The position numbers and the translations under genes were made by a program. This document shows, one piece after another, positions 25,304-32,846 of a stretch of DNA of 64,000 nucleotides; the first letter of the stretch is position 1, and every line of letters begins with the position of its first letter. This stretch comes from Clostridia bacterium (GTDB lineage Bacteria; Bacillota; Clostridia; Christensenellales; Aristaeellaceae): the NCBI GenBank assembly GCA_017404985.1, contig JAFRBK010000046.1, positions 1-64,000 on the forward strand, written 5' to 3'. The notes below the pieces were generated by a model, which saw nothing but the letters and a program-made list of their open reading frames with translations, ran no database searches and had not been told where the DNA came from.

Positions 25304-26499
25304 TCCTGAATCCCCCTGGACTGGTCATAGGCCTTCCACAGCGGCGCATACACCGCCACGGCCCGTTCGTGCTCCGCCAGCGTGCGGGAGAAATACAGCT
25401 CGCCGCTTTCCGGTTCCTTGGCGCAGAAGAACAGGTAGTTTTCCGCAATCATGGCTTCGTCCGGATACAGGGCGGCCCGGATGGCCTTGGCCGAAGGGTT
25501 GCAGATGGGGCCAACCGGCAGTCCGGAATAAAGATAGGTGTTGTACAGGCTGTCCTTTTTGATGTCCTGGTTTGTCAGGGCCATCTTGCGCACGCCGGTA
25601 ATATAATGGATGGTAACATCGCTCTCCAGTTTCATCTTGGCCTTCAGCCGGTTATGGAACACTGCGCTGACCCGGGCAAAGTCGCTTTCCCCGGCTTCCT
25701 TTTCGATCAGGCTGGCCATTGTCAGTACCTGGTCCATGGTCATCCCCAGGGACTGGGCCCGCTCCTGTTCCTCCGCCGGGAACGCCGCTTCGGTCTGGCT
25801 CAGCAGTTTCCGGATGATTTCCTCCGGCGTCGCGCTGGTATAAACCTCATAAGTGTTCGGCGCCAGGTATCCTTCCAGCACGTATTTCCGCTCCTTCGGG
25901 CGCCCCGAAGTCAGCACGTCGGCCACATAGTAGTAATCCTTGAAGGCTTCCCCGGTCCGGCACAGCTCCAGGAAGGAAGCCGCGTCCTCCAGCGTCCCGT
26001 CCTTAACCAGCTTTGCCGCAAAGGCTTCCACGGTTTCGCCCGGAATCAGGGTGATATTTCGGACCAGCGGGTTTCCGTCTCCGGACGTCAGCTTTTCCGC
26101 GATCTCCGTCATGCTCATATCCTTCCGGAGTGCGTACGTCCCCACCTGGATCTTCTGGGCCATGCCCGCGAAGTCGCAGTAATACTTGAACACGGATTTG
26201 GAGCGGATCAGGTCCGCTTCCTCCAGGTTCCCCGCGACCCGGTTCAGGCTCTGGCCGCTTGATATTTCAAAGGAGATTTCTGCGGAATCGTTCGTGTCCA
26301 CGGGCGCGAAAAAGGATCCGTATACCTTGTCGTATACGGTATAGCCGATTCCCCCGACAATCACGGCCACCGTCAGCGCCACCAGCAGGGGCCGCAGCAC
26401 ATGCCAGAGGCCGGAGTACCAGAAGAATCCGTATTCACGCTCATCCCGCATCGTGCGGTACGTAATCCGCCTTTCCTCTTTCAAAGCAAGCCCCTTCAA
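25300..26499 (-). CDS. mltG: Endolytic murein transglycosylase MltG
   Basis: Membrane-anchored lytic transglycosylase that cleaves nascent glycan strands and sets their length. 399 residues from a TTG at 26499 (AAGGG upstream); TTG at 26484 is an equal alternative. One transmembrane helix at about 37-60. A LysM-like region (about 75-135, FEISSGQSLNRVAGNLEEADLI) and the YceG catalytic domain with catalytic Glu in MASLIEKEAG, KLESDVTIHY, YNTYLYSGLPVGPICNPS. Four bases after the ylbF stop. Confidence 0.93.
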   Translation of the reverse strand: MKGLALKEERRITYRTMRDEREYGFFWYSGLWHVLRPLLVALTVAVIVGGIGYTVYDKVYGSFFAPVDTNDSAEISFEISSGQSLNRVAGNLEEADLIRSKSVFKYYCDFAGMAQKIQVGTYALRKDMSMTEIAEKLTSGDGNPLVRNITLIPGETVEAFAAKLVKDGTLEDAASFLELCRTGEAFKDYYYVADVLTSGRPKERKYVLEGYLAPNTYEVYTSATPEEIIRKLLSQTEAAFPAEEQERAQSLGMTMDQVLTMASLIEKEAGESDFARVSAVFHNRLKAKMKLESDVTIHYITGVRKMALTNQDIKKDSLYNTYLYSGLPVGPICNPSAKAIRAALYPDEAMIAENYLFFCAKEPESGELYFSRTLAEHERAVAVYAPLWKAYDQSRGIQE

Positions 26500-26502
26500 T
26501 GG

Positions 26503-26853
26503 TTACCCTTCTGCGCCCGGAATGCCCATGTCCACATCCGCCGCTTCGGTCACAATCTTGAAAATATCGGCCAGCGCCTGCTGCAGGCGCATTTCCGACA
26601 GCAGGAACTGGCTCACCTCCGGTTTGGAGAAAAGCAGGGTGGAGATGCCGGAAAAGCGCTGCTGGTCCTCGGCGTCCGAGGCTTGGCCGGACATGGCCGC
26701 CATCTGAATGGAAACCTGCAGCTTGCGGTATTCCTTGATCAGCGCAGCGGTGGTCTCGTCTGCCATCACTTCTTTTTTCAGGTCATGGTAGGTTTTGTAT
26801 TCTTCGCTGTCACGGATATCCTGCGCCAGTTTGTAGGTTGATGAATAATCCAT
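26503..26853 (-). CDS. YlbF/YmcA-family protein
   Basis: 116-residue all-helical protein of the YlbF/YmcA (DUF964) family. In Bacillus these form a complex with YaaT that acts with RNase Y in mRNA processing and affects sporulation, competence and biofilm. Signature YKLAQDIRDSEEYKTYHDLKKEVMADE and FLLSEMRLQQALADIFKIV. AAGGAG lies nine bases before ATG. First gene of the ylbF-mltG-U32-VanW operon. It sits next to the RNase J gene but has its own promoter. Confidence 0.85.
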   Translation of the reverse strand: MDYSSTYKLAQDIRDSEEYKTYHDLKKEVMADETTAALIKEYRKLQVSIQMAAMSGQASDAEDQQRFSGISTLLFSKPEVSQFLLSEMRLQQALADIFKIVTEAADVDMGIPGAEG

Positions 26854-26887
26854 ATCGTCCTCTCCTTCGGCCTTTCATGCAATAAAC

Positions 26888-26947
26888 GAACGGGGAAGAA
26901 GTTTCCTTCCTCCCCGATATTATACTGATTTTACAATTTTTCTTCAA
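26888..26947 (-). promoter_or_regulatory. Promoter and leader hairpin of the ylbF-mltG operon
   Basis: Minus strand -35 TTGAAG (26942-26947), 17-bp spacer, -10 TATAAT (26919-26924). The predicted RNA begins with a strong stem, CGGGGAGGAAG pairing with CTTCTTCCCCG around GAAA (about 26890-26916), followed by TTCGTTTATT. It may protect the 5' end, attenuate, or terminate read-through from rnj. Confidence 0.65.
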
Positions 26948-27026
26948 GCTGAAAGCGCAGCATCCGGAAAGCGGAAAATGCCGGCTGAAAATGCCGTATC
27001 CGGAAAGAAGCATTCGGCATCAGGCA

Positions 27027-28703
27027 TCAGACATCCAGAATGATCGGCAGGATCATCGGGTTCCGTTTGATCTTCTCGAAGATGAAGCGGTGCACTTCGT
27101 CCTTGATCGTGTTCTTCAGGTCCGCCCAGTTTTCCCCGTCCAGGCTCTGGGATGCCAGGATTTCCTGCACCAGCATCTGGGTATTGTCGATAATATCCTC
27201 GTTCTCCTTCACATAGATGAATCCGCGGCTGACGATATCCGGGCCGCTGACCAGCTTCGCCTGGTCCCGGTCGATGGCCATAACCACGATCAGCAGGCCG
27301 TCCTGGCTCAGATGCTTCCTGTCCCGCAGTACGACGTTCCCCACATCGCCCACGCCGAGGCCGTCCACCAGCACGCCGCCCACCGGCACCATCTCGCCCA
27401 GGGCCAGCGTGTTCTCGTTCATCTCGATCACCTGTCCCAGCTCGGGAATCACGATATTCTGGCTCGGCACGCCCATGGATTCCGCCAGGATGGCGTGCTG
27501 CCACATCATGCGGTATTCCCCGTGGACGGGAATGAAGTACTTCGGCCTCACCAGGGCGTGCAGCAGCTTCAGCTCTTCCTTGCAGGCATGGCCGGAAACG
27601 TGCACCTCGGCCATGGCGCTGTATACCACCTGGGCGCCCAGGCGGTACAGCTGGTTGATCACGCGGCTGATAAACCGCTCATTGCCGGGAATCGGCGTAG
27701 CGGAAATAATGACCATGTCGCTTTGGCGGATCTGCAGTTTCCGGTGTTCGGCATAGGCCATCCGGGTCAGGCCGGCCATGGGCTCGCCCTGGCTTCCGGT
27801 GGTCATGACCAGCACCTCGTTATCCGGATACTGGTCCAGCACATCCATATCGATCAGGTATCCTTCCGGAATCTGCAGTTCCCCGATCGCCATGGCTACC
27901 CGGCTGACATTCACCATGCTGCGCCCGATAAAGCAGACTCTCCTGCCATAGCGCATAGCTGCCTCGATGATCATCTGCATCCGGTGGATATTGCTGGCAA
28001 ACATTGCCACGATCACGCGGCCCTGGGCCTCGGAAAACAGCTTCTCAAAGGTTTCTCCCACTTTGAGCTCGCTCATGGTGTAGCCCGGGCGTTCCACGTT
28101 GGTGGACTCGCACAGGAAAGCCATCACGCCGCGCTCCCCATACTTGGCAAACGTCTGCAGGTCCGTCACCTGGCCGTCAAAGGGCGTGTAGTCCACCTTG
28201 AAGTCGCCGCTGCAGATCACCGTACCCGCCGGGCAGGTGATTGCGATGGCGCAGGCGCCCGCGATGGAATGGCTGACATGGATGAACTGGCAGCTGAACT
28301 GTCCCAGCTGGACCGTATCCCGGGGCTGCACCACATGCATGGGGATATTTTCCACCCGGTATTCCTTCAGCTTCAGGTCCACCAGCGCCAGGGTCAGTTT
28401 GGTGCCGTATACATGGGAAGGGGCCTGGCGGAGAATATACGGTGTCGCACCGATATGGTCCTCGTGGCCGTGGGTGAAGAGATAGCCGCGGATGTGGTCC
28501 CGTTTTCCCATCAGGTAGGTGATATCCGGAATCACCAGGTCAACCCCGAGCATGTCTTCTTTCGGAAAAACGCTGCCGCAGTCCACAACGATGATGTCAT
28601 CCTCGTACTCGAAGACATACATGTTTTTGCCGATTTCATCCACACCGCCCAGGGATACAATCCTGAGCTTGCCCGGTTCTTTCTGTGTTGCTTTTGCGCT
28701 CAC
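27027..28703 (-). CDS. rnj: Ribonuclease J
   Basis: Dual endo/5'-3' exoribonuclease central to Gram-positive mRNA decay. 558 residues from GTG 28703 (AAAGGAGG six bases upstream); the frame to 28748 is not used. Beta-lactamase core with FTHGHEDHIGA (about 64-74, metal ligands), SHSIAGACAIAI, CSGDFKVDYTP; beta-CASP insert about 210-355 (STNVERPGYTMSE); then VHVSGHACKEELKLL and FIPVHGEYRM. The C-terminal dimerisation domain ends RNPMILPIILDV. Length matches RNase J1/J2. Confidence 0.95.
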   Translation of the reverse strand: MSAKATQKEPGKLRIVSLGGVDEIGKNMYVFEYEDDIIVVDCGSVFPKEDMLGVDLVIPDITYLMGKRDHIRGYLFTHGHEDHIGATPYILRQAPSHVYGTKLTLALVDLKLKEYRVENIPMHVVQPRDTVQLGQFSCQFIHVSHSIAGACAIAITCPAGTVICSGDFKVDYTPFDGQVTDLQTFAKYGERGVMAFLCESTNVERPGYTMSELKVGETFEKLFSEAQGRVIVAMFASNIHRMQMIIEAAMRYGRRVCFIGRSMVNVSRVAMAIGELQIPEGYLIDMDVLDQYPDNEVLVMTTGSQGEPMAGLTRMAYAEHRKLQIRQSDMVIISATPIPGNERFISRVINQLYRLGAQVVYSAMAEVHVSGHACKEELKLLHALVRPKYFIPVHGEYRMMWQHAILAESMGVPSQNIVIPELGQVIEMNENTLALGEMVPVGGVLVDGLGVGDVGNVVLRDRKHLSQDGLLIVVMAIDRDQAKLVSGPDIVSRGFIYVKENEDIIDNTQMLVQEILASQSLDGENWADLKNTIKDEVHRFIFEKIKRNPMILPIILDV

Positions 28704-28813
28704 GACGGACCTCCTTTCAGTCACGAAAATAAACAGGGGAAAAGGCATAAAAATGCCATCGTTTTTTTCCTCGCGCGAATCTCAAACTAAATATGAAGCT
28801 CACACTTATGGAA

Positions 28814-28822
28814 AGTATAACA
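28814..28822 (-). promoter_or_regulatory. Extended -10 promoter of rnj
   Basis: TGT-TATACT on the minus strand, -10 hexamer at 28814-28819. No good -35 lies 17 bp upstream, so the TGn extension is probably important. The leader is about 105 nt. Confidence 0.5.
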
Positions 28823-28934
28823 CATTTTCCGGCAGAAAGCTATAGCCAAACCGCCTTTTTTGCCCATAAAAATCCAGCAAAAATACAAAAATTTCCAAAA
28901 AGTGATCACATTTGTACTATAGATAACCCGAAAG

Positions 28935-28968
28935 GCAAAACAAACGGCAGGGATGCTTGTCCCTGCCG
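28935..28968 (-). terminator. Terminator of glyA
   Basis: CGGCAGGGA pairs with TCCCTGCCG (28945-28968, minus strand), then TTTGTTTTG. It lies about 30 bases after the glyA stop. Confidence 0.75.
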
Positions 28969-29000
28969 AAAGAGTCAGCCGGATTTCCGGACGGTTGTTC

Positions 29001-30236
29001 TCAGGTATAGAGGGGGTAGTTTTTCATCAGGGCTTCGACTTCCGCCTTGACTGGGAGCACGGCTGCCTCGCCCTCCCGCAGAACCCGGGCGATCCAGGAG
29101 GCCACCTGGGCCATTTCCTTTTCCTTCAGCCCCCGGGTAGTGGCCGCAGGGGTCCCGACCCGGATGCCGCTGGTCACGAAGGGGCTGCGCGTTTCATTGG
29201 GCACGGTATTCTTGTTCACGGTGATATTGGCATCCTCCAGCAGGTTCTCCATCTGCTTTCCGGTCATCTCCGTCCCGGTGAAGTCCAGCAGGAGCAGGTG
29301 GTTGTCCGTGCCGCCGGACACCATGCGGACGCCTTCCTCCCGGAAGGTCCGCTCCATCGCCTTGGCATTGAGGATAATCTGATGCTGGTAGGACTTGAAT
29401 CCCTCCTTCAGGGCTTCCCCGAAGCAGACCGCTTTGCCGGCAATCACGTGTTCCAGCGGACCGCCCTGGGTTCCGGGGAAAATCGCCTTGTCGATCGCCT
29501 TGGCATATTCCTCTCTGCAAAGGATCATGCCGCCCCGCGGGCCCCGCAGGGTTTTGTGCGTCGTCGTGGTGACAAAATCAGCAAAAGGCACGGGATTCGG
29601 ATGTTCCCCTGCGGCGACCAGCCCTGCGATATGGGCCATATCCACCATCAGCATGGCGCCGGCTTCGTCCGCGATCTCCCGGAGCGTTTTGAAGTCAATC
29701 ACCCGGGGATAGGCGGAAGCGCCCGCCACAATCAGTTTCGGATGGCACTCCAGCGCGAGCCGGCGGACCTCCGTGTAGTCGATCACTTCGGTTTCCGGGG
29801 AAACGCCGTAGGGCACAAAGCGATAATAGGATCCGGAAAGGTTAACCGGGCTGCCGTGGGTCAGGTGGCCGCCGTGGGACAGGCTCATTCCCATCACGGT
29901 GTCTCCGGGTTTCAGCATGGCGAAATACACCGCGGTATTTGCCTGGGCGCCGCTGTGGGGCTGGACGTTGGCGTGTTCCGCGCCGAACAGCCTGCATGCC
30001 CGGTCCCTTGCCAGGTTTTCAACGATATCGACGCATTCGCATCCGCCGTAATAGCGCTTTCCCGGATATCCTTCGGCATATTTGTTGGTCAGGCAGGTTC
30101 CCATCGCTGCCATGACCGCGGGCGAGACAAAATTCTCGCTGGCAATCAGCTCAATGTGCGTACGCTGGCGGTCCAGCTCCGCTTCAATTGCATCCGCCAC
30201 CTCGGGATCCGCTGCCCGAATCAGTTCCAGCTCCAT
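29001..30236 (-). CDS. glyA: Serine hydroxymethyltransferase
   Basis: PLP enzyme interconverting serine + THF and glycine + methylene-THF, the main one-carbon source. 411 residues from ATG 30236 (GGAGG ten bases upstream); the frame to 30281 covers the promoter and is rejected. Visible signatures: [49 protein letters not shown], and the PLP-lysine in [14 protein letters not shown] (about residue 225). Single-gene unit with its own promoter and terminator. Confidence 0.96.
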   Translation of the reverse strand: MELELIRAADPEVADAIEAELDRQRTHIELIASENFVSPAVMAAMGTCLTNKYAEGYPGKRYYGGCECVDIVENLARDRACRLFGAEHANVQPHSGAQANTAVYFAMLKPGDTVMGMSLSHGGHLTHGSPVNLSGSYYRFVPYGVSPETEVIDYTEVRRLALECHPKLIVAGASAYPRVIDFKTLREIADEAGAMLMVDMAHIAGLVAAGEHPNPVPFADFVTTTTHKTLRGPRGGMILCREEYAKAIDKAIFPGTQGGPLEHVIAGKAVCFGEALKEGFKSYQHQIILNAKAMERTFREEGVRMVSGGTDNHLLLLDFTGTEMTGKQMENLLEDANITVNKNTVPNETRSPFVTSGIRVGTPAATTRGLKEKEMAQVASWIARVLREGEAAVLPVKAEVEALMKNYPLYT

Positions 30237-30271
30237 ATCTCTCAATCCTCCGTCCGAGTTCTTTCCTGACC

Positions 30272-30300
30272 AGTATACCAACCTGCGCCGCGCTGCACAA
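30272..30300 (-). promoter_or_regulatory. Promoter of glyA
   Basis: Minus strand -10 TATACT (30272-30277), 17-bp spacer, -35 TTGTGC (30295-30300). Leader is about 30 nt. Confidence 0.55.
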
Positions 30301-30319
30301 GGCGCGAACAGAAAAAAAA

Positions 30320-30445
30320 CCGCCTGCGCTCAGACCGGGCAACCCCGCAGCACATCCAGCAAACGCTTACTGCTGCTTCCGTCAGGACCTGACAGGGTTC
30401 ACGCCGAAGGATCGCACAGGACCCAATCTTCATCGCGCAAACGGC
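30320..30445 (-). ncRNA. ffs: Signal recognition particle RNA, small type
   Basis: 4.5S-like SRP RNA that partners Ffh in membrane targeting. The conserved domain IV apex is read on the minus strand: GTCAGGTCCTGACGGAAGCA followed by GCAGTAAGC. The 5' end CCGTTTGCGC (30435-30444) pairs with the 3' end GCGCAGGCGG (30320-30329) using G-U wobbles. That closing helix plus eight T (30312-30319) forms the terminator. About 126 nt with no room for an Alu domain, unlike Bacillus scRNA. Confidence 0.9.
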
Positions 30446-30451
30446 TTGTAC

Positions 30452-30480
30452 AGTATACCCTGTATCAATCCAAAAAGCAA
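30452..30480 (-). promoter_or_regulatory. Promoter of ffs
   Basis: Minus strand -10 TATACT (30452-30457), 17-bp spacer, -35 TTGCTT (30475-30480). Predicted +1 at about 30445 coincides with the 5' strand of the closing helix. Confidence 0.65.
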
Positions 30481-30512
30481 GGTCTCTGCTTTGTTTTTTC
30501 CCATTTTTTCCC

Positions 30513-30541
30513 TTGACCGGACAGGGCGGACCGGATAAAAT
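30513..30541 (+). promoter_or_regulatory. Promoter of the DUF1846 gene
   Basis: -35 TTGACC (30513-30518), 17-bp spacer, -10 TAAAAT (30536-30541). Divergent from ffs. Confidence 0.6.
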
Positions 30542-30576
30542 ATGTCTGTTTGTTTTAAGGCACAGGAGGGAGCGCC

Positions 30577-32058
30577 ATGAAGATCGGTTTTGATCATGAT
30601 AAATATACGCGGATGCAGTCTGAACGCATTCTGGAGCGCATTGGTGAATTCGGCGGAAAGCTGTATCTCGAGCTGGGCGGCAAGCTCTTTGATGACTACC
30701 ACGCCAGCCGCGTCCTCCCGGGCTTCCGGCCGGACAGCAAAGTGCAGATGCTGCTGAAGATGAAGGACCAGGAAGAGATCCTGATCGTCCTGAACGCGGA
30801 CGATATTGAGAAAAGTAAGGTCCGGGGCGACCTGGGAATCACCTATGACCTGGATACGCTTCGGCTGATTGACGCCTTCCGCGGCATCGGCCTCTACGTA
30901 GGCTCCGTGGTGCTGACCCGCTTTCAGGGCCAGCCGGCGGCGGTTTCCTTTGAGCAGCTGCTGAATGCCCAGGGTGTCCGGACCTACCGGCACTATCCCA
31001 TCGCCGGGTACCCCACGGATATCGACCACATTGTCAGTGATGAAGGGTTCGGCAGGAATGATTATGTCGAAACCACCCGGCCGCTGGTGCTGGTGACTGC
31101 TCCCGGCCCCGGAAGCGGCAAAATGGCCACCTGCCTCAGCCAGGTGTATCAGGAAAACCGCCGCGGCATCAAAGCCGGCTATGCCAAGTTTGAAACCTTC
31201 CCGATCTGGAACCTGCCCCTGAAGCACCCTGTCAACGTCGCTTATGAAGCCGCCACCGCCGACCTTTCCGACGTCAACATGATCGACCCCTTCCACCTGG
31301 AAGCCTATGGGGTTACCACCGTCAACTATAACCGGGATATTGAAATTTTTCCCGTGCTGAATGCGCTCTTCGAGCATGTCTGGGGAAAGTCTCCCTACCG
31401 GAGCCCCACGGACATGGGCGTCAACATGGTCGGCATGTGTATCACGGACGATGAAGCCTGCTGCAGCGCGGCAAAAAAGGAAATCCTCCGCCGGTATTAC
31501 ACGGCCCGCTGTTCTTTCCTTCAGGGCCATGCTGCCAAAGAAGAAGCGGAAAAAATCCGCCTCCTGATGAAAGGCCTGAACCTGGACGATTCCATCCGCC
31601 CGGTGATTGCCGCCGCCCGGGAGCGGGCCGGGGAAACCGGGAACCCCTCCCTGGCGATTGAACTGCCGAACGGGGAAATCGTCACCGGCAAGACGACGGA
31701 CCTGCTGGGGCCCTCTGCCGCCGTTATTCTGAACGCGGTGAAGCGGCTGGGAGGCATTCCCAAGCAGACCCATCTGATTCCCCCGGAGGTCATTGAGCCT
31801 GTCCAGGAGCTGAAATGCAAATACCTGGGGAACCACAACCCCCGGCTTCATTCCGACGAGGTGCTGGTCGCCCTGTCCGTGTCCGCCGCCTCAGACCCGA
31901 ATGCCGCCAGAGCCCTGAGCATGCTGCCGATGCTGAAAAACTGCGAGGCGCACTCCACGGTGATCCTTCCCGCGGTGGACGATAACACCTTCCGCCGGCT
32001 GGAGCTGAACCTGACCTGCGATCCGTCGTACCAGAGCCATAAGCTGTACCACAAGTAA
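30577..32058 (+). CDS. DUF1846 (UPF0371) family protein
   Basis: 493 residues, full family length. Members are widespread in Firmicutes, structurally known but of unproven function. Conserved stretches MKIGFDHDKYTRMQSERILERI at the start, LELGGKLFDDYHASRVLPGF, a glycine-rich nucleotide-binding-like loop APGPGSGKMATCLSQ (about 175-190), and MGVNMVGMCITDD. C-terminal half is helical with SLAIELPNGEIVTGKTTDLLGPSAAVILNA. CAGGAGGGAG precedes the ATG. A single-gene unit between ffs and a bidirectional terminator, so context gives no clue. Confidence 0.88.
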   Translation: MKIGFDHDKYTRMQSERILERIGEFGGKLYLELGGKLFDDYHASRVLPGFRPDSKVQMLLKMKDQEEILIVLNADDIEKSKVRGDLGITYDLDTLRLIDAFRGIGLYVGSVVLTRFQGQPAAVSFEQLLNAQGVRTYRHYPIAGYPTDIDHIVSDEGFGRNDYVETTRPLVLVTAPGPGSGKMATCLSQVYQENRRGIKAGYAKFETFPIWNLPLKHPVNVAYEAATADLSDVNMIDPFHLEAYGVTTVNYNRDIEIFPVLNALFEHVWGKSPYRSPTDMGVNMVGMCITDDEACCSAAKKEILRRYYTARCSFLQGHAAKEEAEKIRLLMKGLNLDDSIRPVIAAARERAGETGNPSLAIELPNGEIVTGKTTDLLGPSAAVILNAVKRLGGIPKQTHLIPPEVIEPVQELKCKYLGNHNPRLHSDEVLVALSVSAASDPNAARALSMLPMLKNCEAHSTVILPAVDDNTFRRLELNLTCDPSYQSHKLYHK

Positions 32059-32067
32059 ACGCAAAGC

Positions 32068-32100
32068 AAAAAAGGAGCCGACCCTCATGGCTCCTTTTTT
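32068..32100 (+). terminator. Bidirectional terminator between the DUF1846 and queT genes
   Basis: AAAAAAGGAGCC pairs with GGCTCCTTTTTT around a nine-base loop. It serves the convergent gene ends at 32058 and 32116. Confidence 0.85.
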
Positions 32101-32115
32101 GATGGCTTCATTCCA

Positions 32116-32589
32116 TTATTTGATCACACGGGAGGCCGGCTTGTACAGCATCAGGCCCAGCAGGCCGCAGCTGATCAGCTCGCCGGCTCCGACGGTCAGA
32201 ACCAGGAACCACAGGGCATCCGGCACGCCGTACACCTTTTGGAGCACAATGGGAACGATCACCGCATTGGAGATAACCGGGGGAATCCAGGCCAGCTGGG
32301 GCTTTTTCCGCAGGCACCATGTGCCGATGGCGCCGATCAGGGTCGCCAGGCTCCCGAACACCACGTCCCATGCAGCACATCCGGTCAGCAGGTTCGCCAG
32401 CACGCAGCCGATGGTCAGTCCCGGCACCGCAGCCACCGTCAGCGTTGGCAGAATGGTCAGGGCTTCGGACAGGCGCACCTGAATCACGCCGCTGGCCAGG
32501 CCGAAAATGCTGGCAATATAGGTCAGAACAACATAGAGGGCAGCAATCACGCCGCCGATGGCCAGGTCTTTCGCAGTCAGTTTCTTCAT
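32116..32589 (-). CDS. queT: QueT-family queuosine-precursor transporter
   Basis: 157-residue membrane S-component of an ECF transporter for preQ1/preQ0-type precursors. Five or so hydrophobic helices; family signatures IGGVIAALYVVLTYI, VQVRLSEALTILP (here VIQVRLSEALTILPTL) and GCAAWDVVFGSLATLIGA. ECF energising proteins are not in the window. The upstream leader resembles a preQ1-I riboswitch, matching the assigned substrate. Confidence 0.9.
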   Translation of the reverse strand: MKKLTAKDLAIGGVIAALYVVLTYIASIFGLASGVIQVRLSEALTILPTLTVAAVPGLTIGCVLANLLTGCAAWDVVFGSLATLIGAIGTWCLRKKPQLAWIPPVISNAVIVPIVLQKVYGVPDALWFLVLTVGAGELISCGLLGLMLYKPASRVIK

Positions 32590-32597
32590 TATATTGA

Positions 32598-32645
32598 TCC
32601 ATCCTTTAGTTTTGTTTTAGGTGAGGAAGGTCTCGAACTCACCGG
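32598..32645 (-). promoter_or_regulatory. preQ1-I-like riboswitch of queT
   Basis: Minus strand stem GGTGAG/CTCACC (32638-32643 with 32620-32625) enclosing a 12-base loop TTCGAGACCTTC that ends in C at the ligand-binding cytosine position. The A-rich tail TAAAACAAAACTAAAGG closely resembles the Thermoanaerobacter preQ1-I aptamer tail and runs into the Shine-Dalgarno region. Loop CCTT can pair with AAGG of the tail, which would hide the ribosome-binding site, so translational control is expected. Confidence 0.7.
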
Positions 32646-32671
32646 CGCACTCTGAAAAGCGCGACCTTGGC

Positions 32672-32700
32672 AGTATATCTTATTCCGGAGCGTTTTTCAA
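32672..32700 (-). promoter_or_regulatory. Promoter of queT
   Basis: Minus strand -35 TTGAAA (32695-32700), 17-bp spacer, -10 TATACT (32672-32677), about 20 bases before the preQ1-I-like stem. Confidence 0.7.
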
Positions 32701-32754
32701 GCATTGCGCGCAAGTTTTGTGTCGTGTTTTTTTCGTTTTCTTCTGCGCTGCTTT

Positions 32755-32783
32755 TTGCTTTTTGTTTTCCGCTGTGGTATACT
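32755..32783 (+). promoter_or_regulatory. Promoter of the sensor-GGDEF-EAL gene
   Basis: -35 TTGCTT (32755-32760), 17-bp spacer, -10 TATACT (32778-32783). These are the same hexamers as ffs. This places the RNA start at about 32790 and so excludes the in-frame ATG at 32667. Confidence 0.6.
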
Positions 32784-32846
32784 TTTTTCGTATATATTCT
32801 GAAAAAGAATCTTCCTGCCATCACCCGGAAAGGACGCTTCACCATT

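Noticed and set aside
26991-28790. 599-codon plus-strand frame
   Set aside because: Entirely antisense to RNase J, whose catalytic motifs are clear; the frame is His/Gln/Val-rich and lacks a ribosome-binding site.
30430-31851. 473-codon minus-strand frame
   Set aside because: Runs antisense through the DUF1846 gene and into the ffs promoter; no domain and no start signal.
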